From Peribacillus saganii (GTDB lineage Bacteria > Bacillota > Bacilli > Bacillales > DSM-1321): DNA of 64,000 nucleotides. The stretch covers positions 1-64,000 of the forward strand of contig NZ_QVTE01000043.1 of assembly GCF_003429095.1 (NCBI RefSeq), written 5' to 3'. The notes below the pieces were generated by a model. It did not search any database. It saw only the letters and a program-made list of their open reading frames with translations, and was not told where the DNA came from. Of this stretch, positions 1 to 8,880 are shown one piece after another (position 1 is the first letter of the stretch; each line of letters starts with the position of its first letter). Both the position numbers and the translations under genes were made by a program.

Positions 1-250
1 TCTCCCCCAACCAGTCCAATACTTGTGCTCCTGATAAGTCAGGATGTTCCTTTAACCATTCCAATATTTCCTCCCGAAAGGGATCCAGCTTTTTACTTCT
101 GCTTTGTAATGAGATGGCAAATGAGTAAAACTCTTCTGGAGACATCCTTCCGTATTCTATTACCCTATTCCTAGAAATCTTTAATTTTCTAGCTATCGCG
201 CTATTTGAAAAACCCTCACCGCGAAGCCTATGAATCTCGTTGTAAATCAT
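1..250 (-). CDS. istA: IS21-family transposase IstA, N-terminal part (runs off left edge)
   Basis: The minus strand encodes the first 83 residues of an IstA-like transposase, beginning MIYNEIHRLRGEGFSNSAIARKL. The segment IHRLRGEGFSNSAIARKLKIS is the N-terminal helix-turn-helix that binds the element ends, followed by sequence typical of IS21 IstA (REEILEWLKEHPDLSGAQV). The catalytic DDE core and IstB lie outside the window. The ATG at 250 is chosen because AGGAG lies about 10 bases upstream; an in-frame GTG at 262 overlaps that ribosome site and is less likely. The repeats at 326-395 just upstream fit an IS21 end. The family call is from the N-terminus only. Confidence 0.72.
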   Translation of the reverse strand, partial: MIYNEIHRLRGEGFSNSAIARKLKISRNRVIEYGRMSPEEFYSFAISLQSRSKKLDPFREEILEWLKEHPDLSGAQVLDWLGE

Positions 251-325
251 CAGTTTTTCCACTCCTGTTTATTCCTCACTTTCCATAGACTGATTTAAGT
301 ATATGAAAGTGGGTTAATTAAGGTA

Positions 326-401
326 AACTGTTGATTCTTATTTGTCGAAATCTGTTTATCCTTATTTGTGGAAAACTGTTGATTCTAGTTTATCGTTTAC
401 A
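326..401. repeat. Terminal repeats of the IS21-family element
   Basis: Three related units of about 22 bases (326-347, 349-371, 374-395) follow the pattern AACTGTTGATTCTTATTTGTCG at roughly 24-base spacing. IS21-family ends carry multiple transposase-binding repeats like this. Read on the minus strand the outer edge begins TGTAAACGATAAAC at 401, so the element probably ends there (TGT terminus). Confidence 0.55.
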
Positions 402-416
402 GTTAAAAGAATAATC

Positions 417-455
417 ATAAAAAATAGCCTGGCACCCAATATGCCAGGTTATTTT
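417..455 (-). terminator. Terminator of the GntR regulator gene
   Basis: A hairpin with stem AACCTGGCA/TGCCAGGCT followed on the minus strand by a T run overlaps the end of the GntR gene. Confidence 0.6.
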
Positions 456-1399
456 AGGTCTGCCAAAATTTGTTCACTAGTTCCTTCAAGCTTAAATGGA
501 AGCAAATTCGTTTTCTCAGGGCTGAGTTTTAGTAAATCATAGTAAACTGCTTCAGATGCATAGATACTGTCAGCGGTATCAATAATTTTTTGTAGGCTGC
601 TATTTTCTTTGATTCCCCCAGCCATACTGATGATGTGGTTAATGCCTGCTTCAGCTGCTCTATTCGCCATCCATTGTCCGCCTTTTACTCCAAGACAGAT
701 AAACGCAACCTTTGTTCCTGATTTCAACTGCGCAAGGTTCATCAAATCAAGAGTCGAAATGGTTGCGCCAATCGTAAAGATCGGTTTGCTGCTGTTCTTA
801 AATAAATTTCTTACTTCATTGGTATGGTTCAAGGTTGTTATGATACTGTCTATTTCGTCGAAATTCTCTATTTCTTGTCCTTTTTTGATATCCTCGAGGA
901 AAGCTTTTTTTATGTGGGCGCCCGTATGCTTTTTTATTTGCGTATAGTAAAAGAGGTGGTCATGCTCCATGCATTCGATAAATAAAAATTTCTTCGCTTC
1001 AGCATGTTCCAGAAATAGATAGTGGTGCATTATGATGGAGGCTAAGTATTCATCAAAATTGAATCCTTTTTCAATAGCTTTTATTAGTGAAAATTCAACG
1101 ATTTCATCTAATTCTTTCTTTGAAATAAGGGATTCTACGCTTTCATTATTTGCCACCTGTGTTCTTCTGCCTTTATGCATAATAAGCAAGCCGTCTTCCT
1201 TAAGCTGCGAATAAACCCAATTAATTGTGTTACGGTTAATGCTGAGTTGATCAGCTAGCGTACTAACTGTAGGAAGATAATCTCCAGGAGCTAATATTTG
1301 TTTGCTGATTAACAGCTTAATTTGTTCTTTCAGCTGAATATTTATAGGGATTGGCAAAGCGGAATTTACCGTTAAAGATAAGGTTTCATATTTTCTCAT
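449..1399 (-). CDS. GntR-family transcriptional regulator with large C-terminal effector domain
   Basis: Predicted DNA-binding regulator of 316 residues. Residues 20-85 form a GntR winged helix (GDYLPTVSTLADQLSINRNT, then VYSQLKEDGLL), closest in style to the YhcF-like branch. The remaining 230 residues are not an UTRA or aminotransferase domain; they look like an alpha/beta, Rossmann-type fold (IFTIGATISTLDLMNLAQL and KVAFICLGVKGGQW) and presumably sense a ligand. The start follows AAGGAGG with a 6-base gap. No adjacent operon partner remains; upstream lies a broken HPP permease gene. The target is unknown. Confidence 0.8.
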   Translation of the reverse strand: MRKYETLSLTVNSALPIPINIQLKEQIKLLISKQILAPGDYLPTVSTLADQLSINRNTINWVYSQLKEDGLLIMHKGRRTQVANNESVESLISKKELDEIVEFSLIKAIEKGFNFDEYLASIIMHHYLFLEHAEAKKFLFIECMEHDHLFYYTQIKKHTGAHIKKAFLEDIKKGQEIENFDEIDSIITTLNHTNEVRNLFKNSSKPIFTIGATISTLDLMNLAQLKSGTKVAFICLGVKGGQWMANRAAEAGINHIISMAGGIKENSSLQKIIDTADSIYASEAVYYDLLKLSPEKTNLLPFKLEGTSEQILADLK

Positions 1400-1603
1400 A
1401 ATGATCCTCCTTATATACCTATTGTAATATGAATTTAATTATTACAAAAGAAAAATGTAAAAATATCCATTTACTATTTAACATCATTAAAATATTAACA
1501 TATATTACTAGCAAACTATGTTAATTATGTTAGAACAGTGGGAAAAAATATTTTAAATCATTCAGGGTAGCCTGTGTTGGCTAGGATTGGAAGTTTCGCA
1601 AAG

Positions 1604-2088
1604 ATGAATACGAATGCCAGAACCCCTTTGCGGGTGATGCCCAACAATGCCTCGGTGGGGTTCGCAGGTGGGTTTGCTGCTATCCTTATTCTTATGACGC
1701 TTTCAGAATTCACGTAAATACTTGGATAATGGCTCCATTCGGCGCCAGTTGTGTACTTTGCTTTCAGTCTTTGGGATGCACCGTTATCACAGCCGAGAAA
1801 TATCATAGGCGGTCATTTTTTCTCTACTTGAATAGGGGGCTACTGGTCTTTCATGTATTAGAGAATTCTGTTTGGGCAGTAGCGCTTTGGGTGGGATGGG
1901 CGATTTCTTGCATGGTTCTGACAAAAACGACACATCCTTCGGAAGGAGCTGATCCTATAGTAGTTATCCTCTCGGGAAGTCATTGGAGCTTTTTGTTTAT
2001 TCCTGCTTTTTTTGGCGCACTTCTTATTGTGCTTGTTGCACTGGTGATTAATAATTTGCATCCTGCAAGGCGGTATCAGAAATTCTGA
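1604..2088 (+). pseudogene. HPP-family membrane protein, frameshifted remnant
   Basis: The second part (1729-2088) encodes the C-terminal half of an HPP-family integral membrane protein: MAPFGASC, then hydrophobic helices with TKTTHPSEGADPIVVILSG and WSFLFIPAFFGALLIVLVAL, matching the HPPAGADP signature region. The first part (from ATG at 1604) encodes the first helix (GGFAAILILMTLSEF) in another frame and stops near 1712. The middle segment normally holding the PxSPxAxPRN region is missing. This is a decayed gene with a frameshift and an internal deletion. Confidence 0.65.
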
Positions 2089-2214
2089 TATTAATAGTGC
2101 ATTGTGTATATAAAAAAAGAATAAATATAGTTATCTATGTTATTGGTAAAAGTCTGAATGACACTCAGAAATTGTCTGTTTTTCTATGCTTTTAACCCAA
2201 AATTGGCACATAAA

Positions 2215-2250
2215 AAAGAAGAATGAAAGTTGGCTTCCATTCTTCTTTCT
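2215..2250 (-). terminator. Terminator of the peroxiredoxin gene
   Basis: Stem AAAGAAGAATG (2215-2225) pairs with CATTCTTCTTT (2238-2248); T-rich on the minus strand, directly after the peroxiredoxin stop. Confidence 0.6.
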
Positions 2251-2259
2251 TTTGTAATT

Positions 2260-2802
2260 CTAAAACTCTTCCTCTATTGTTTTTTCACCCAATGTCCAAT
2301 CCATTGGGCACATGCCGCCTGATTGTAGAGCTTGAAGGACCCGAACAGTTTCTGCAGCACTTCTTCCGACATTTCCATTGGTCATTGTAGCGTATTGTAT
2401 TACTCCGTCTGGATTAATTATGTATAAAGCACGGTGGGAAGCACCTGTATTTTGGTCTAATACATCATATGCTTGTGCTACTTCCTTTGTATAGTCAGAT
2501 GCCAGGGTAAGGTCGATTGCACCTATGGCATTTGGATGGTCTGCCTTTAGCCAGGCGCGATGTGTGTATATACTGTCTGTACTGATTGCCAGTACATCTG
2601 TATTCAGTTTTTCAAATTCAGGCAAGTAAGTATTCATAACTCTAATTTCAGTGGGACAAACAATTGAAAAGTCAAAAGGATAAAAGAAAAGAATTAACCA
2701 TTTGCCTTTATAATTATCCAGTGTTGATGGTATAGGCAAGCTTGAGTATGAGGACACAGTATCTACTTTAAAATCCGGTGCAATAGTTCCGATGTTTAAC
2801 AT
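2260..2802 (-). CDS. Peroxiredoxin (AhpC/TSA family, 2-Cys type)
   Basis: Predicted thiol peroxidase of 180 residues that reduces hydrogen peroxide and organic hydroperoxides in the cytoplasm. The peroxidatic cysteine lies in FYPFDFSIVCPTE (about C49) and the resolving cysteine in GGMCPMDW (about C165), the arrangement of typical 2-Cys peroxiredoxins. Length fits the family (about 180-190). AAAGGAG lies 10 bases before the ATG. It is monocistronic: no ahpF partner is adjacent. The electron donor, thioredoxin or AhpF, cannot be told from here. Confidence 0.9.
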   Translation of the reverse strand: MLNIGTIAPDFKVDTVSSYSSLPIPSTLDNYKGKWLILFFYPFDFSIVCPTEIRVMNTYLPEFEKLNTDVLAISTDSIYTHRAWLKADHPNAIGAIDLTLASDYTKEVAQAYDVLDQNTGASHRALYIINPDGVIQYATMTNGNVGRSAAETVRVLQALQSGGMCPMDWTLGEKTIEEEF

Positions 2803-3004
2803 TTGTGTTTTTTCTCCTTTGTTGGTAAATAAGAACTAGGTTATTATACCTAATAGTTTGCAAGATATCAAAATTTAAATTTTTTTCTTCATAAAAAATT
2901 TCTTCATAAAAAAACCGATAAAAATTGCAGTAACACATTTGAAGAATTAATGGGGGTCTGTCATTTAATGTTGGGTGTTCTGTCAATCGGTGTATCTGAA
3001 TTAT

Positions 3005-3029
3005 GTTTTCGGACCATTTGAACGGGTAA
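3005..3029 (+). promoter_or_regulatory. Sigma-B-type promoter upstream of the DUF2188 gene
   Basis: GTTTTC (3005-3010), a 13-base spacer and GGGTAA (3024-3029) match the general-stress sigma-B pattern GTTTAA/GGGTAT. It lies 57 bases before the start codon of a small stress-type gene. Confidence 0.5.
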
Positions 3030-3085
3030 TGTAATAGTGCTCATCAATGAGATGAATATAATTCACTCTAACAGGAGGTTTTACC

Positions 3086-3340
3086 ATGCCGAATAACAAT
3101 AGTGAGCGCGATCAATATTTTAAAGACCGAGCCGGTACTGATGAGGCAAGATTTCATGTTGTGCCCCATGACGAGGAAGGCTGGGCCGTCAAAACAGAGG
3201 GTGAAGACAACCCTGACTATACTTCAGGCTCAAAATCTGAAGCAGTGAAAGAAGCCAAACGAATGGCGGAAGAGGCAGGTACAATGGCTATCATTCATGA
3301 TGAAGACGGAAAAATTGAAGAGCAGCATAATTATCAGTAA
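3086..3340 (+). CDS. DUF2188 domain protein
   Basis: Small, very acidic and hydrophilic protein of 84 residues. The core HVVPHDEEGWAVKTEG followed by SKSEAVKEAKRMAEE and AIIHDEDGKIEEQH is the DUF2188 pattern, in which short beta strands flank a helix. Proteins of this family have no assigned biochemical role; several in Bacillus are stress-induced, and the sigma-B-like promoter at 3005 fits that. AGGAGG precedes the ATG and a strong terminator follows, so it is a single-gene unit. Confidence 0.8.
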   Translation: MPNNNSERDQYFKDRAGTDEARFHVVPHDEEGWAVKTEGEDNPDYTSGSKSEAVKEAKRMAEEAGTMAIIHDEDGKIEEQHNYQ

Positions 3341-3353
3341 AAAATTTCAAAGA

Positions 3354-3402
3354 AGTGGTCCTGAAAGTGCGGAATCTTCCGTCTTTAAGGACCACTTTTT
3401 TT
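3354..3402 (+). terminator. Rho-independent terminator after the DUF2188 gene
   Basis: AGTGGTCCT (3354-3362) pairs with AGGACCACT (3388-3396), followed by a T run. Confidence 0.8.
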
Positions 3403-3735
3403 GCTGGATAGACGTGCTAGTGCCGGAAATAGTCATAGGACAAGGAATGCTTCGGCAGCGATACATTCCACAAAAAAAAAATGACGGCTTTGTGAGGGTG
3501 TGTCGCTTTTAGCCTCTGTAAGGTTTATGCTGGCGGCGACCCTGGCACTTGCCGTCAGATCATAGTTGATCTTCCTTCTGGCAGTGCGCTTGCGCTTTTC
3601 TTATAAATGATAACACTGTGTATGGATTGCTGCCTGTACCATTTCAGTATATAAGGCGAAACGAATGAAGCAAGGAAGGGAACCTCATTATGTAAAATTA
3701 TTAAACGACCAGACATAAAGAGTAGTACCAAAAAT

Positions 3736-3839
3736 CTAGCTTTTATCAGTAGTGGCTTTAGGAAATTCAAAAGTAAGCCTAGTCCCTTTCCTTTGTTCAC
3801 TTACAACCCTTATAGTCCCTTCTATTCTTTGTCTCAACG
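3736..3839 (-). pseudogene. C-terminal tail of a sensor histidine kinase (remnant)
   Basis: Read on the minus strand the segment ends IRVVSEQRKGTRLTFEFPK and then a stop, the usual end of the HATPase_c domain (SExGKGTxFTFxxP). Nothing of the rest of the kinase remains, because at about 3839 the sequence changes to a response-regulator fragment on the other strand. It is a relic joined by deletion or rearrangement. Confidence 0.5.
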
Positions 3840-4006
3840 GCCTGGATGAAAGAGAAAAAGGATTTTCCCTTGGAGCAAAAGACCATCTTATCAAGCCTTA
3901 TAACCCCACAAAGCTGTCAAAAGTGATCATGCAGACACTAATCAGCAACGGGAAAAAAGGCCAAATCCTTATTCCGCAAAAAGAAGGCGAGCAGGATCAG
4001 CTATAG
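3832..4006 (+). pseudogene. Response-regulator receiver domain, C-terminal remnant
   Basis: The plus strand encodes EREKGFSLGAKDHLIKPYNP followed by TKLSKVIMQTL. This is the end of a receiver domain: the GA[KD]D(H/Y)LIKP motif contains the conserved lysine of the phosphorylation switch. The phospho-acceptor aspartate half is absent. It abuts the kinase tail at 3736-3839, so one two-component system may have left both fragments. Confidence 0.55.
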
Positions 4007-4209
4007 CTATCGGCTTATCATCCCTAGTTCACTGAAGCACTTGCTCTGGCAGCTGGTTTTTTTATGCTGAAAGAGCCCTAGACCTAAAATTTGTAGAGTA
4101 TTAGCTGCAACGACACCGATATAATGAGATCTTTCAAACTGTTTTCCATGATTGAATGCCTTTAATAAGGGTATTGAATTAGTACAACATATAAAAGGAG
4201 TTATTCATC

Positions 4210-4635
4210 ATGGAAAAACGAGTAATCGGTGTTTTTGAAAACAATGAACAAGCAAAAACAGCTGTAGAGGATTTACAGAGAAAAGGATACAAACTTGAGG
4301 ACATTTCAATAATTGCAAAAAATATTGATGGATTAGGATCGGCGGCTGACCAAGTTGAGTCTAAAGAAACGGATGGAGTTATAGCAGGGGCAGCTGTAGG
4401 CGGAGCAGTAGGCTTAGCCGGTTTTCTTGTAGGAATGAGTGCATTGGCAATCCCGGGATTAGGTCCAATTCTAGCTGCAGGCCCTATCTTTACCACAATA
4501 AGCGGAGCTGTAGCAGGCCTGACTACTAATGAAGGCTTGAGAAAAGCGCTGCAGCAGCAGGGGTTGAATGAAACAGAAGCCCGCCAATATGAAGAGGATG
4601 TTAAAAAAGGACGGATTCTTATATTCGTATCGTAA
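4210..4635 (+). CDS. General stress protein, GsP-17M/YflT-like
   Basis: Protein of 141 residues. Residues 1-55 match the YflT/GsP-17M N-terminal domain (KRVIGVFENNEQAKTAVEDL and GYKLEDISIIAK). Residues 60-110 are a glycine/alanine-rich hydrophobic stretch (GAAVGGAVGLAGFLVG and LGPILAAGP), probably a membrane-interacting hairpin. The C-terminus EARQYEEDVKKGRILIFV is typical of the family. Role: general stress, mechanism unknown. Upstream, GGGTAT (4169-4174) with a weak GATTGA 13 bases before it could be a sigma-B promoter. AAAGGAG lies 13 bases before the ATG. It is monocistronic. Confidence 0.85.
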   Translation: MEKRVIGVFENNEQAKTAVEDLQRKGYKLEDISIIAKNIDGLGSAADQVESKETDGVIAGAAVGGAVGLAGFLVGMSALAIPGLGPILAAGPIFTTISGAVAGLTTNEGLRKALQQQGLNETEARQYEEDVKKGRILIFVS

Positions 4636-4676
4636 TAGTCCTTAAAACTATGAATTTGGTAAGATAAAAATAATTA

Positions 4677-4708
4677 CTTTAAAAAGCCAACAATGCTGGC
4701 TTTTTAAA
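4677..4708. terminator. Bidirectional terminator
   Basis: CTTTAAAAAGCCA pairs with TGGCTTTTTAAAG between two convergent genes; A and T runs allow use from both sides. Confidence 0.7.
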
Positions 4709-4740
4709 GTAATCAATTTTCATAATTCGGTTAAAAAAAA

Positions 4741-6780
4741 TTAAATCTTTTCCACATTCACCCGCCCTGAAAAGAATGTAGCACCGCCGCCCATATCAGC
4801 TATACGATCTGGTGTGAGTGAGTTGACCAGCTGTTTTGTTCCTGGTTCCTCTCTCCAAAGTCCTTGAGTGACGATGACTCCGGGTAACACATTTTCTCCG
4901 ACAGAAGCTTTTAACTTGCATTCGCCTCGATGGTTCCAAATTCTAACAATATCTCCATCTTGGATACCTGCCGCAGTGGCATCCTGGATATTAATGTGTA
5001 CTCGTGGTTCTTTTTCTAACGAGATGTGTTTTTGATTGTTTGAAAAGGTTGAGTTTAAAAAATTATGGTTTGGAGCTGGTATAAATAAATACCGAAAGTT
5101 TTCGTCCTCCACCAATGGTATGTACGTTGGCAATGGAGGATAGCCGTCTTCTTCCATTTTCTTAGAATAAAATTCTATTTTCCCGCTGGGTGTAGGAAGC
5201 TTCCCAGGGAAAAGAGGTTTCATGGCTGCTTTAACAAACTGCTTTTCAACCAATGTTTCATAATTGATTCCATCCAAGTAGGGATTCATTGGAAAATCGA
5301 GGGCCTGTGCAATCATTTCTGCCTCAGTTTGTTGAAAAATCGGTTCATCAAAACCCATTTTTTGTGCAAGCAGCTTGAACACTTCCACATTTGATTTAGA
5401 TTCTCCATAACGTTCAATTACTGGCTGCTGAATCTGTATGTAATGATGCCAGTAGGATGAATAGAAATCCGTATTTTCAAAGGACGATGTAGCTGGAAGA
5501 ACTAGATCTGCATATGAAGCCGTTTCGGTCATAAATAAGTCATGTACAACCAAAAATAAATCATTTCTTGCCAGACCTTTTCTAATTTTATTGACATCTG
5601 GTGCAACAACGGCAGGGTTTGTGCCATACACGTACATGGATTTTACAGGCGGGTCCAATTCAAGTAAAGCTTTACCAAGTAAATTCATATTGATGACGCG
5701 TGTCTGTTTGTTTTTAAGTAAATCAGGACGTTGCAAACGGGATGCATCATGGGCTAAATAAGAGGAATTTCCTTTGATGGCTCCTCCTCCTTTTCTCAGC
5801 CATTGTCCAGTAAGGGCAGGGAGACAGGTAATGGTCCGAATGCACATACCCCCATTATCGTGATGCTGGGGCCCATTGCCGATTCGAATAAAGGATGGAG
5901 ATGTTGTTCCATACATACGAGCTAATCGATAAATGTCACGCACAGGAACACCAGTGATTCCAGAAACCGTAACGGGATCGTATTGAACAACATGCTTCCG
6001 CAGTTCTTCGTGTCCAACAGTATACTCTTGTAAAAAGGAGGGGTTTACTAAACCTTCAGCAAACAATATATGCATGATGCCGAGAGCGAGGGCACTATCG
6101 GTACCCGGTAAAATTGGAATGAACCAATCCGCCAAACGGCCAGTCTGATTTTTGTGTACATCAATAACAATAATCACAGCTCCATTTTTACGAGCCTTTT
6201 GTGCAAGAGCAACTTGATGCATGTTCGTACTGGCAGCATTTATGCCCCAAAATATGATAAGTTTTGAATGTATCGTTTCTTCCGGATCCGTTCCTAAACT
6301 GGCTCCCATTGTATACTTATATCCTTCTGAGCCAGCGGATGAACAAATCGTTCGGGCTAATTGGGATGCTCCTAAGCGGTGAAAAAAGCGGCGGTCCATA
6401 CCTTCTGCATTCAGCCTTCCCATGTTGCCATAAAAGCTATAAGGGAGAATACTTTCAGGTCCATTTGCCCGAATTAGCTCTTCCCAGCGGGATGTTATAA
6501 TCTCAATCGCTTCCTCCCAGCTGATACGCTCAAATTTTGCTTCGCCCTTTACCCCAATTCGCTTCATTGGATATTTCAACCGCTGATCATCATATAATCG
6601 GGCTGCCATATTTCGAACTTTGTTGCATATATTTCCCTTTGTCACAGGATGATTGGGATCTCCGTCTATTTTAACGATTTTCCCTTGTTCTTTATGAAGA
6701 AGTAAGCCGCATTGATCCGGACAATCAAGAGAACAAACGGAAGGGAACACACCATTGGGTTTATTTAAATATGAGTTCAT
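4741..6780 (-). CDS. yoaE: Molybdopterin oxidoreductase (YoaE-like, formate dehydrogenase H/DMSO reductase superfamily)
   Basis: Predicted 679-residue Mo-bisMGD enzyme. The N-terminus carries a 4Fe-4S site with Cys16, Cys20, Cys24 and Cys52 (C-x3-C-x3-C-x27-C). Molybdopterin-binding stretches follow (SWEEAIEIITSRWEEL, then GNGPQHHDNGG), with the C-terminal molydopterin dinucleotide-binding beta barrel at about 560-670 (HINIQDATAAGIQDGDIVRIW). No twin-arginine signal is seen, so it should be cytoplasmic. Length and order match Bacillus YoaE. The substrate is unknown. AAAGGAG precedes the ATG by 7 bases. There are no maturation or electron-transfer partners beside it. Confidence 0.85.
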   Translation of the reverse strand: MNSYLNKPNGVFPSVCSLDCPDQCGLLLHKEQGKIVKIDGDPNHPVTKGNICNKVRNMAARLYDDQRLKYPMKRIGVKGEAKFERISWEEAIEIITSRWEELIRANGPESILPYSFYGNMGRLNAEGMDRRFFHRLGASQLARTICSSAGSEGYKYTMGASLGTDPEETIHSKLIIFWGINAASTNMHQVALAQKARKNGAVIIVIDVHKNQTGRLADWFIPILPGTDSALALGIMHILFAEGLVNPSFLQEYTVGHEELRKHVVQYDPVTVSGITGVPVRDIYRLARMYGTTSPSFIRIGNGPQHHDNGGMCIRTITCLPALTGQWLRKGGGAIKGNSSYLAHDASRLQRPDLLKNKQTRVINMNLLGKALLELDPPVKSMYVYGTNPAVVAPDVNKIRKGLARNDLFLVVHDLFMTETASYADLVLPATSSFENTDFYSSYWHHYIQIQQPVIERYGESKSNVEVFKLLAQKMGFDEPIFQQTEAEMIAQALDFPMNPYLDGINYETLVEKQFVKAAMKPLFPGKLPTPSGKIEFYSKKMEEDGYPPLPTYIPLVEDENFRYLFIPAPNHNFLNSTFSNNQKHISLEKEPRVHINIQDATAAGIQDGDIVRIWNHRGECKLKASVGENVLPGVIVTQGLWREEPGTKQLVNSLTPDRIADMGGGATFFSGRVNVEKI

Positions 6781-7174
6781 TCGCAGACTCCTTTATTTAT
6801 AGAGTGAGAATTTCCTATTGTTACAAAATTATGCATGAGAACATTATGGGAATAAAATTTTGATATGTTAAATTGTTTTTATTTATGAATTAGTCCGAGA
6901 CGCAAACATTGTGCCACTGAATAACATTTGAAGCAGCCTGAATTTTTAGTTATAAAAATATTATATAGTATATTCTCCTAAAACCTAACCATGAACATAA
7001 GGCGTGGCTAAAAAAAGCAGCCTCAATGTTTTTTTCATAAATATCCATTACCTTCTCTAAACTGAGTCCAATAAGCATTGAATTGTTCTGTATTGATGAA
7101 GTAACAGCAGCCAGTATATAATTAATTTGATTTATGAAAAGTTCTTACAGGTTAGGTCATGAGGAGTGAACAAA
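6781..7174. other. Intergenic, nothing recognised
   Basis: AT-rich spacer between divergent genes; it presumably contains both promoters. I see no gene, repeat or clear hairpin. Confidence 0.4.
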
Positions 7175-7990
7175 GTGAGTTCGATGGATGCTGTTGCTGA
7201 ATATCTTATTAAAAAGGCTGAAACAGTAAGCAGAGAAATAGTTCAATATAATATAGATAAATTGGAAATAGAATTACCCGAAGAGTTAATTAAAAAGGCA
7301 ATAATTACTCATCGAGAGTTTATAAAGTTTTTAGGGGAAACTCTCTATTTTTCCGATGAAGAAGTGGCAGCGGACTTTGTTGAATGGTTTAAAAAGTATG
7401 AGGAAAAAGAAGAAAATTACAAGGTTAATATTTCAAGCATAATAAAGCCTTATGCGGATACTAGACAAAGATTGATAAATATTGTAACTGCGATTTCAAT
7501 GGAACATAGACTAACTACCGAAGAAGTGGTCAGGATCAATAATCGTATCAGTTATTTATTGGATATAAGCATGACGGAAACCATCCTTTTACGCGAACGT
7601 ATTACTGAAAAAATGAATATAGAGAATCAAAAACTGATAACTGAAATATCATCTCCAATCGTACCCATCCAGAACGGTATCGCTATTCTCCCGCTAATCG
7701 GGGAAATAGATTTGGATAGAACGGAGCATATAATGACAAATGTTATACCAAAGATAGGTGAGATGAAAATAGAGTGCCTTATTATTGACTTCTCAGGTAT
7801 AGTCACTATTGATACCGAAATTGCCAGTCGAATATTGGGCATTTATGATGTGCTTCGTTTATTAGGAATTGATGCCATGTTCACTGGTATCAGGCCAGAT
7901 CTGGCAGCAAGAGTTGTTATCGCGGGTATTGATTTTTCCTCGCTGCGTACGTATGCAACGGTTCAACAGGCCATACTTAGTATGGCTTAA
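7175..7990 (+). CDS. RsbR-type STAS-domain protein (RsbT co-antagonist paralogue)
   Basis: Protein of about 271 residues. The N-terminal 150 residues are helical and resemble the non-haem globin-like sensor half of RsbR proteins. Residues 155-270 form a STAS domain (VPIQNGIAILPLIGEIDLDR, then CLIIDFSGIVTIDTEIASRIL), the part that is phosphorylated on Ser/Thr and holds RsbT in the stressosome. It therefore likely feeds stress signals to sigma-B. The GTG at 7175 is preferred because GAGGAG is 8 bases upstream. No rsbS, rsbT or rsbU genes are adjacent, as is usual for dispersed RsbR paralogues. Confidence 0.82.
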   Translation: MSSMDAVAEYLIKKAETVSREIVQYNIDKLEIELPEELIKKAIITHREFIKFLGETLYFSDEEVAADFVEWFKKYEEKEENYKVNISSIIKPYADTRQRLINIVTAISMEHRLTTEEVVRINNRISYLLDISMTETILLRERITEKMNIENQKLITEISSPIVPIQNGIAILPLIGEIDLDRTEHIMTNVIPKIGEMKIECLIIDFSGIVTIDTEIASRILGIYDVLRLLGIDAMFTGIRPDLAARVVIAGIDFSSLRTYATVQQAILSMA

Positions 7991-8270
7991 TTTGGACGTT
8001 AAGAAAGGCAACACTGAAGTTGTGATTTTATTGCTTAGTTGCCTTTTCAAGGCTTTGAACAATTAAAGAAGAACAGCTGAAGCTGCCGAGAAACTTGCGA
8101 AAAATACAATAAAGGCATGGGAGTAAATGCCTTTGCTTTATTACTTGGTTACCAAATATTACAAATGAATGTTTGGTATATGGAACATATTTATGATATA
8201 ATAAGTGAAATTCTAATTATTGATGACTATTATATCTATTTCCGAAGTCACCTTAATTAAAGGGGGACAA

Positions 8271-8495
8271 ATGGAAATGTCGTTTACCAAAAATAATGAA
8301 ACAACCAAAATGCTAGAAAATTTAATATTTTACAAGGACGTTCAAATTAGCCATACAATTAACGGCTATACGCTTACCTATTCCAAAGACTTAAAATGCT
8401 TCCAAATTCGATGCAATGAAACAGGAGAATTAGCTCATTATTCTGATGTGAAATCTTGTGAATTAGCTATTAGTAAAATTCAAGCAACTCAATAA
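8271..8495 (+). CDS. Small hypothetical protein
   Basis: Seventy-four residues starting MEMSFTKNNETTKMLENLI. AAAGGGGG precedes the ATG at 8271, which decides this start over an upstream in-frame ATG at 8223. The protein is polar with a short beta-rich middle (HTINGYTLTYSKDLKCFQIRC); no membrane segment or known domain. A terminator follows at once, so it is a single-gene unit. Function unknown. Confidence 0.65.
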   Translation: MEMSFTKNNETTKMLENLIFYKDVQISHTINGYTLTYSKDLKCFQIRCNETGELAHYSDVKSCELAISKIQATQ

Positions 8496-8521
8496 GTTCA
8501 TACTTATTTAGATAACCATTT

Positions 8522-8553
8522 AAGACACCATATACAATGATGGTGTCTTTTTA
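8522..8553 (+). terminator. Rho-independent terminator
   Basis: AAGACACCA pairs with TGGTGTCTT and is followed by T residues, after the small gene ending at 8495. Confidence 0.75.
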
Positions 8554-8880
8554 CTTATACGTTTGTCTTTTATGAGTCCATACTTGAATATGGAAGGTTT
8601 GAACACGGTATTCTATTTTGAGACAGTGGATAAATTTTTTGAATATAAAGCGGCTGAACGACATTCTCATTGATGAACAGTTACCATGTTGTAATTTACC
8701 GGAAACTTGCAGTAAAATAGGACTATAAAATGGAACTGCAGTAGTCACCATAGCAAAATATTTGTCCGGAACAACTTAATATTATTCTAATAAACTAATT
8801 GATAAAGTATATTTATTTAGTTTCGTTCACTGCTTGATATGGATATTATACTGACAGTTTTGTAATTTGGAGGTTCTCGA
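8554..8880. other. Intergenic, nothing recognised
   Basis: AT-rich spacer upstream of the chemoreceptor gene; no supported gene or repeat. Confidence 0.35.

Noticed and set aside
609-947. Plus-strand open frame inside the GntR gene
   Set aside because: Antisense shadow of the regulator.
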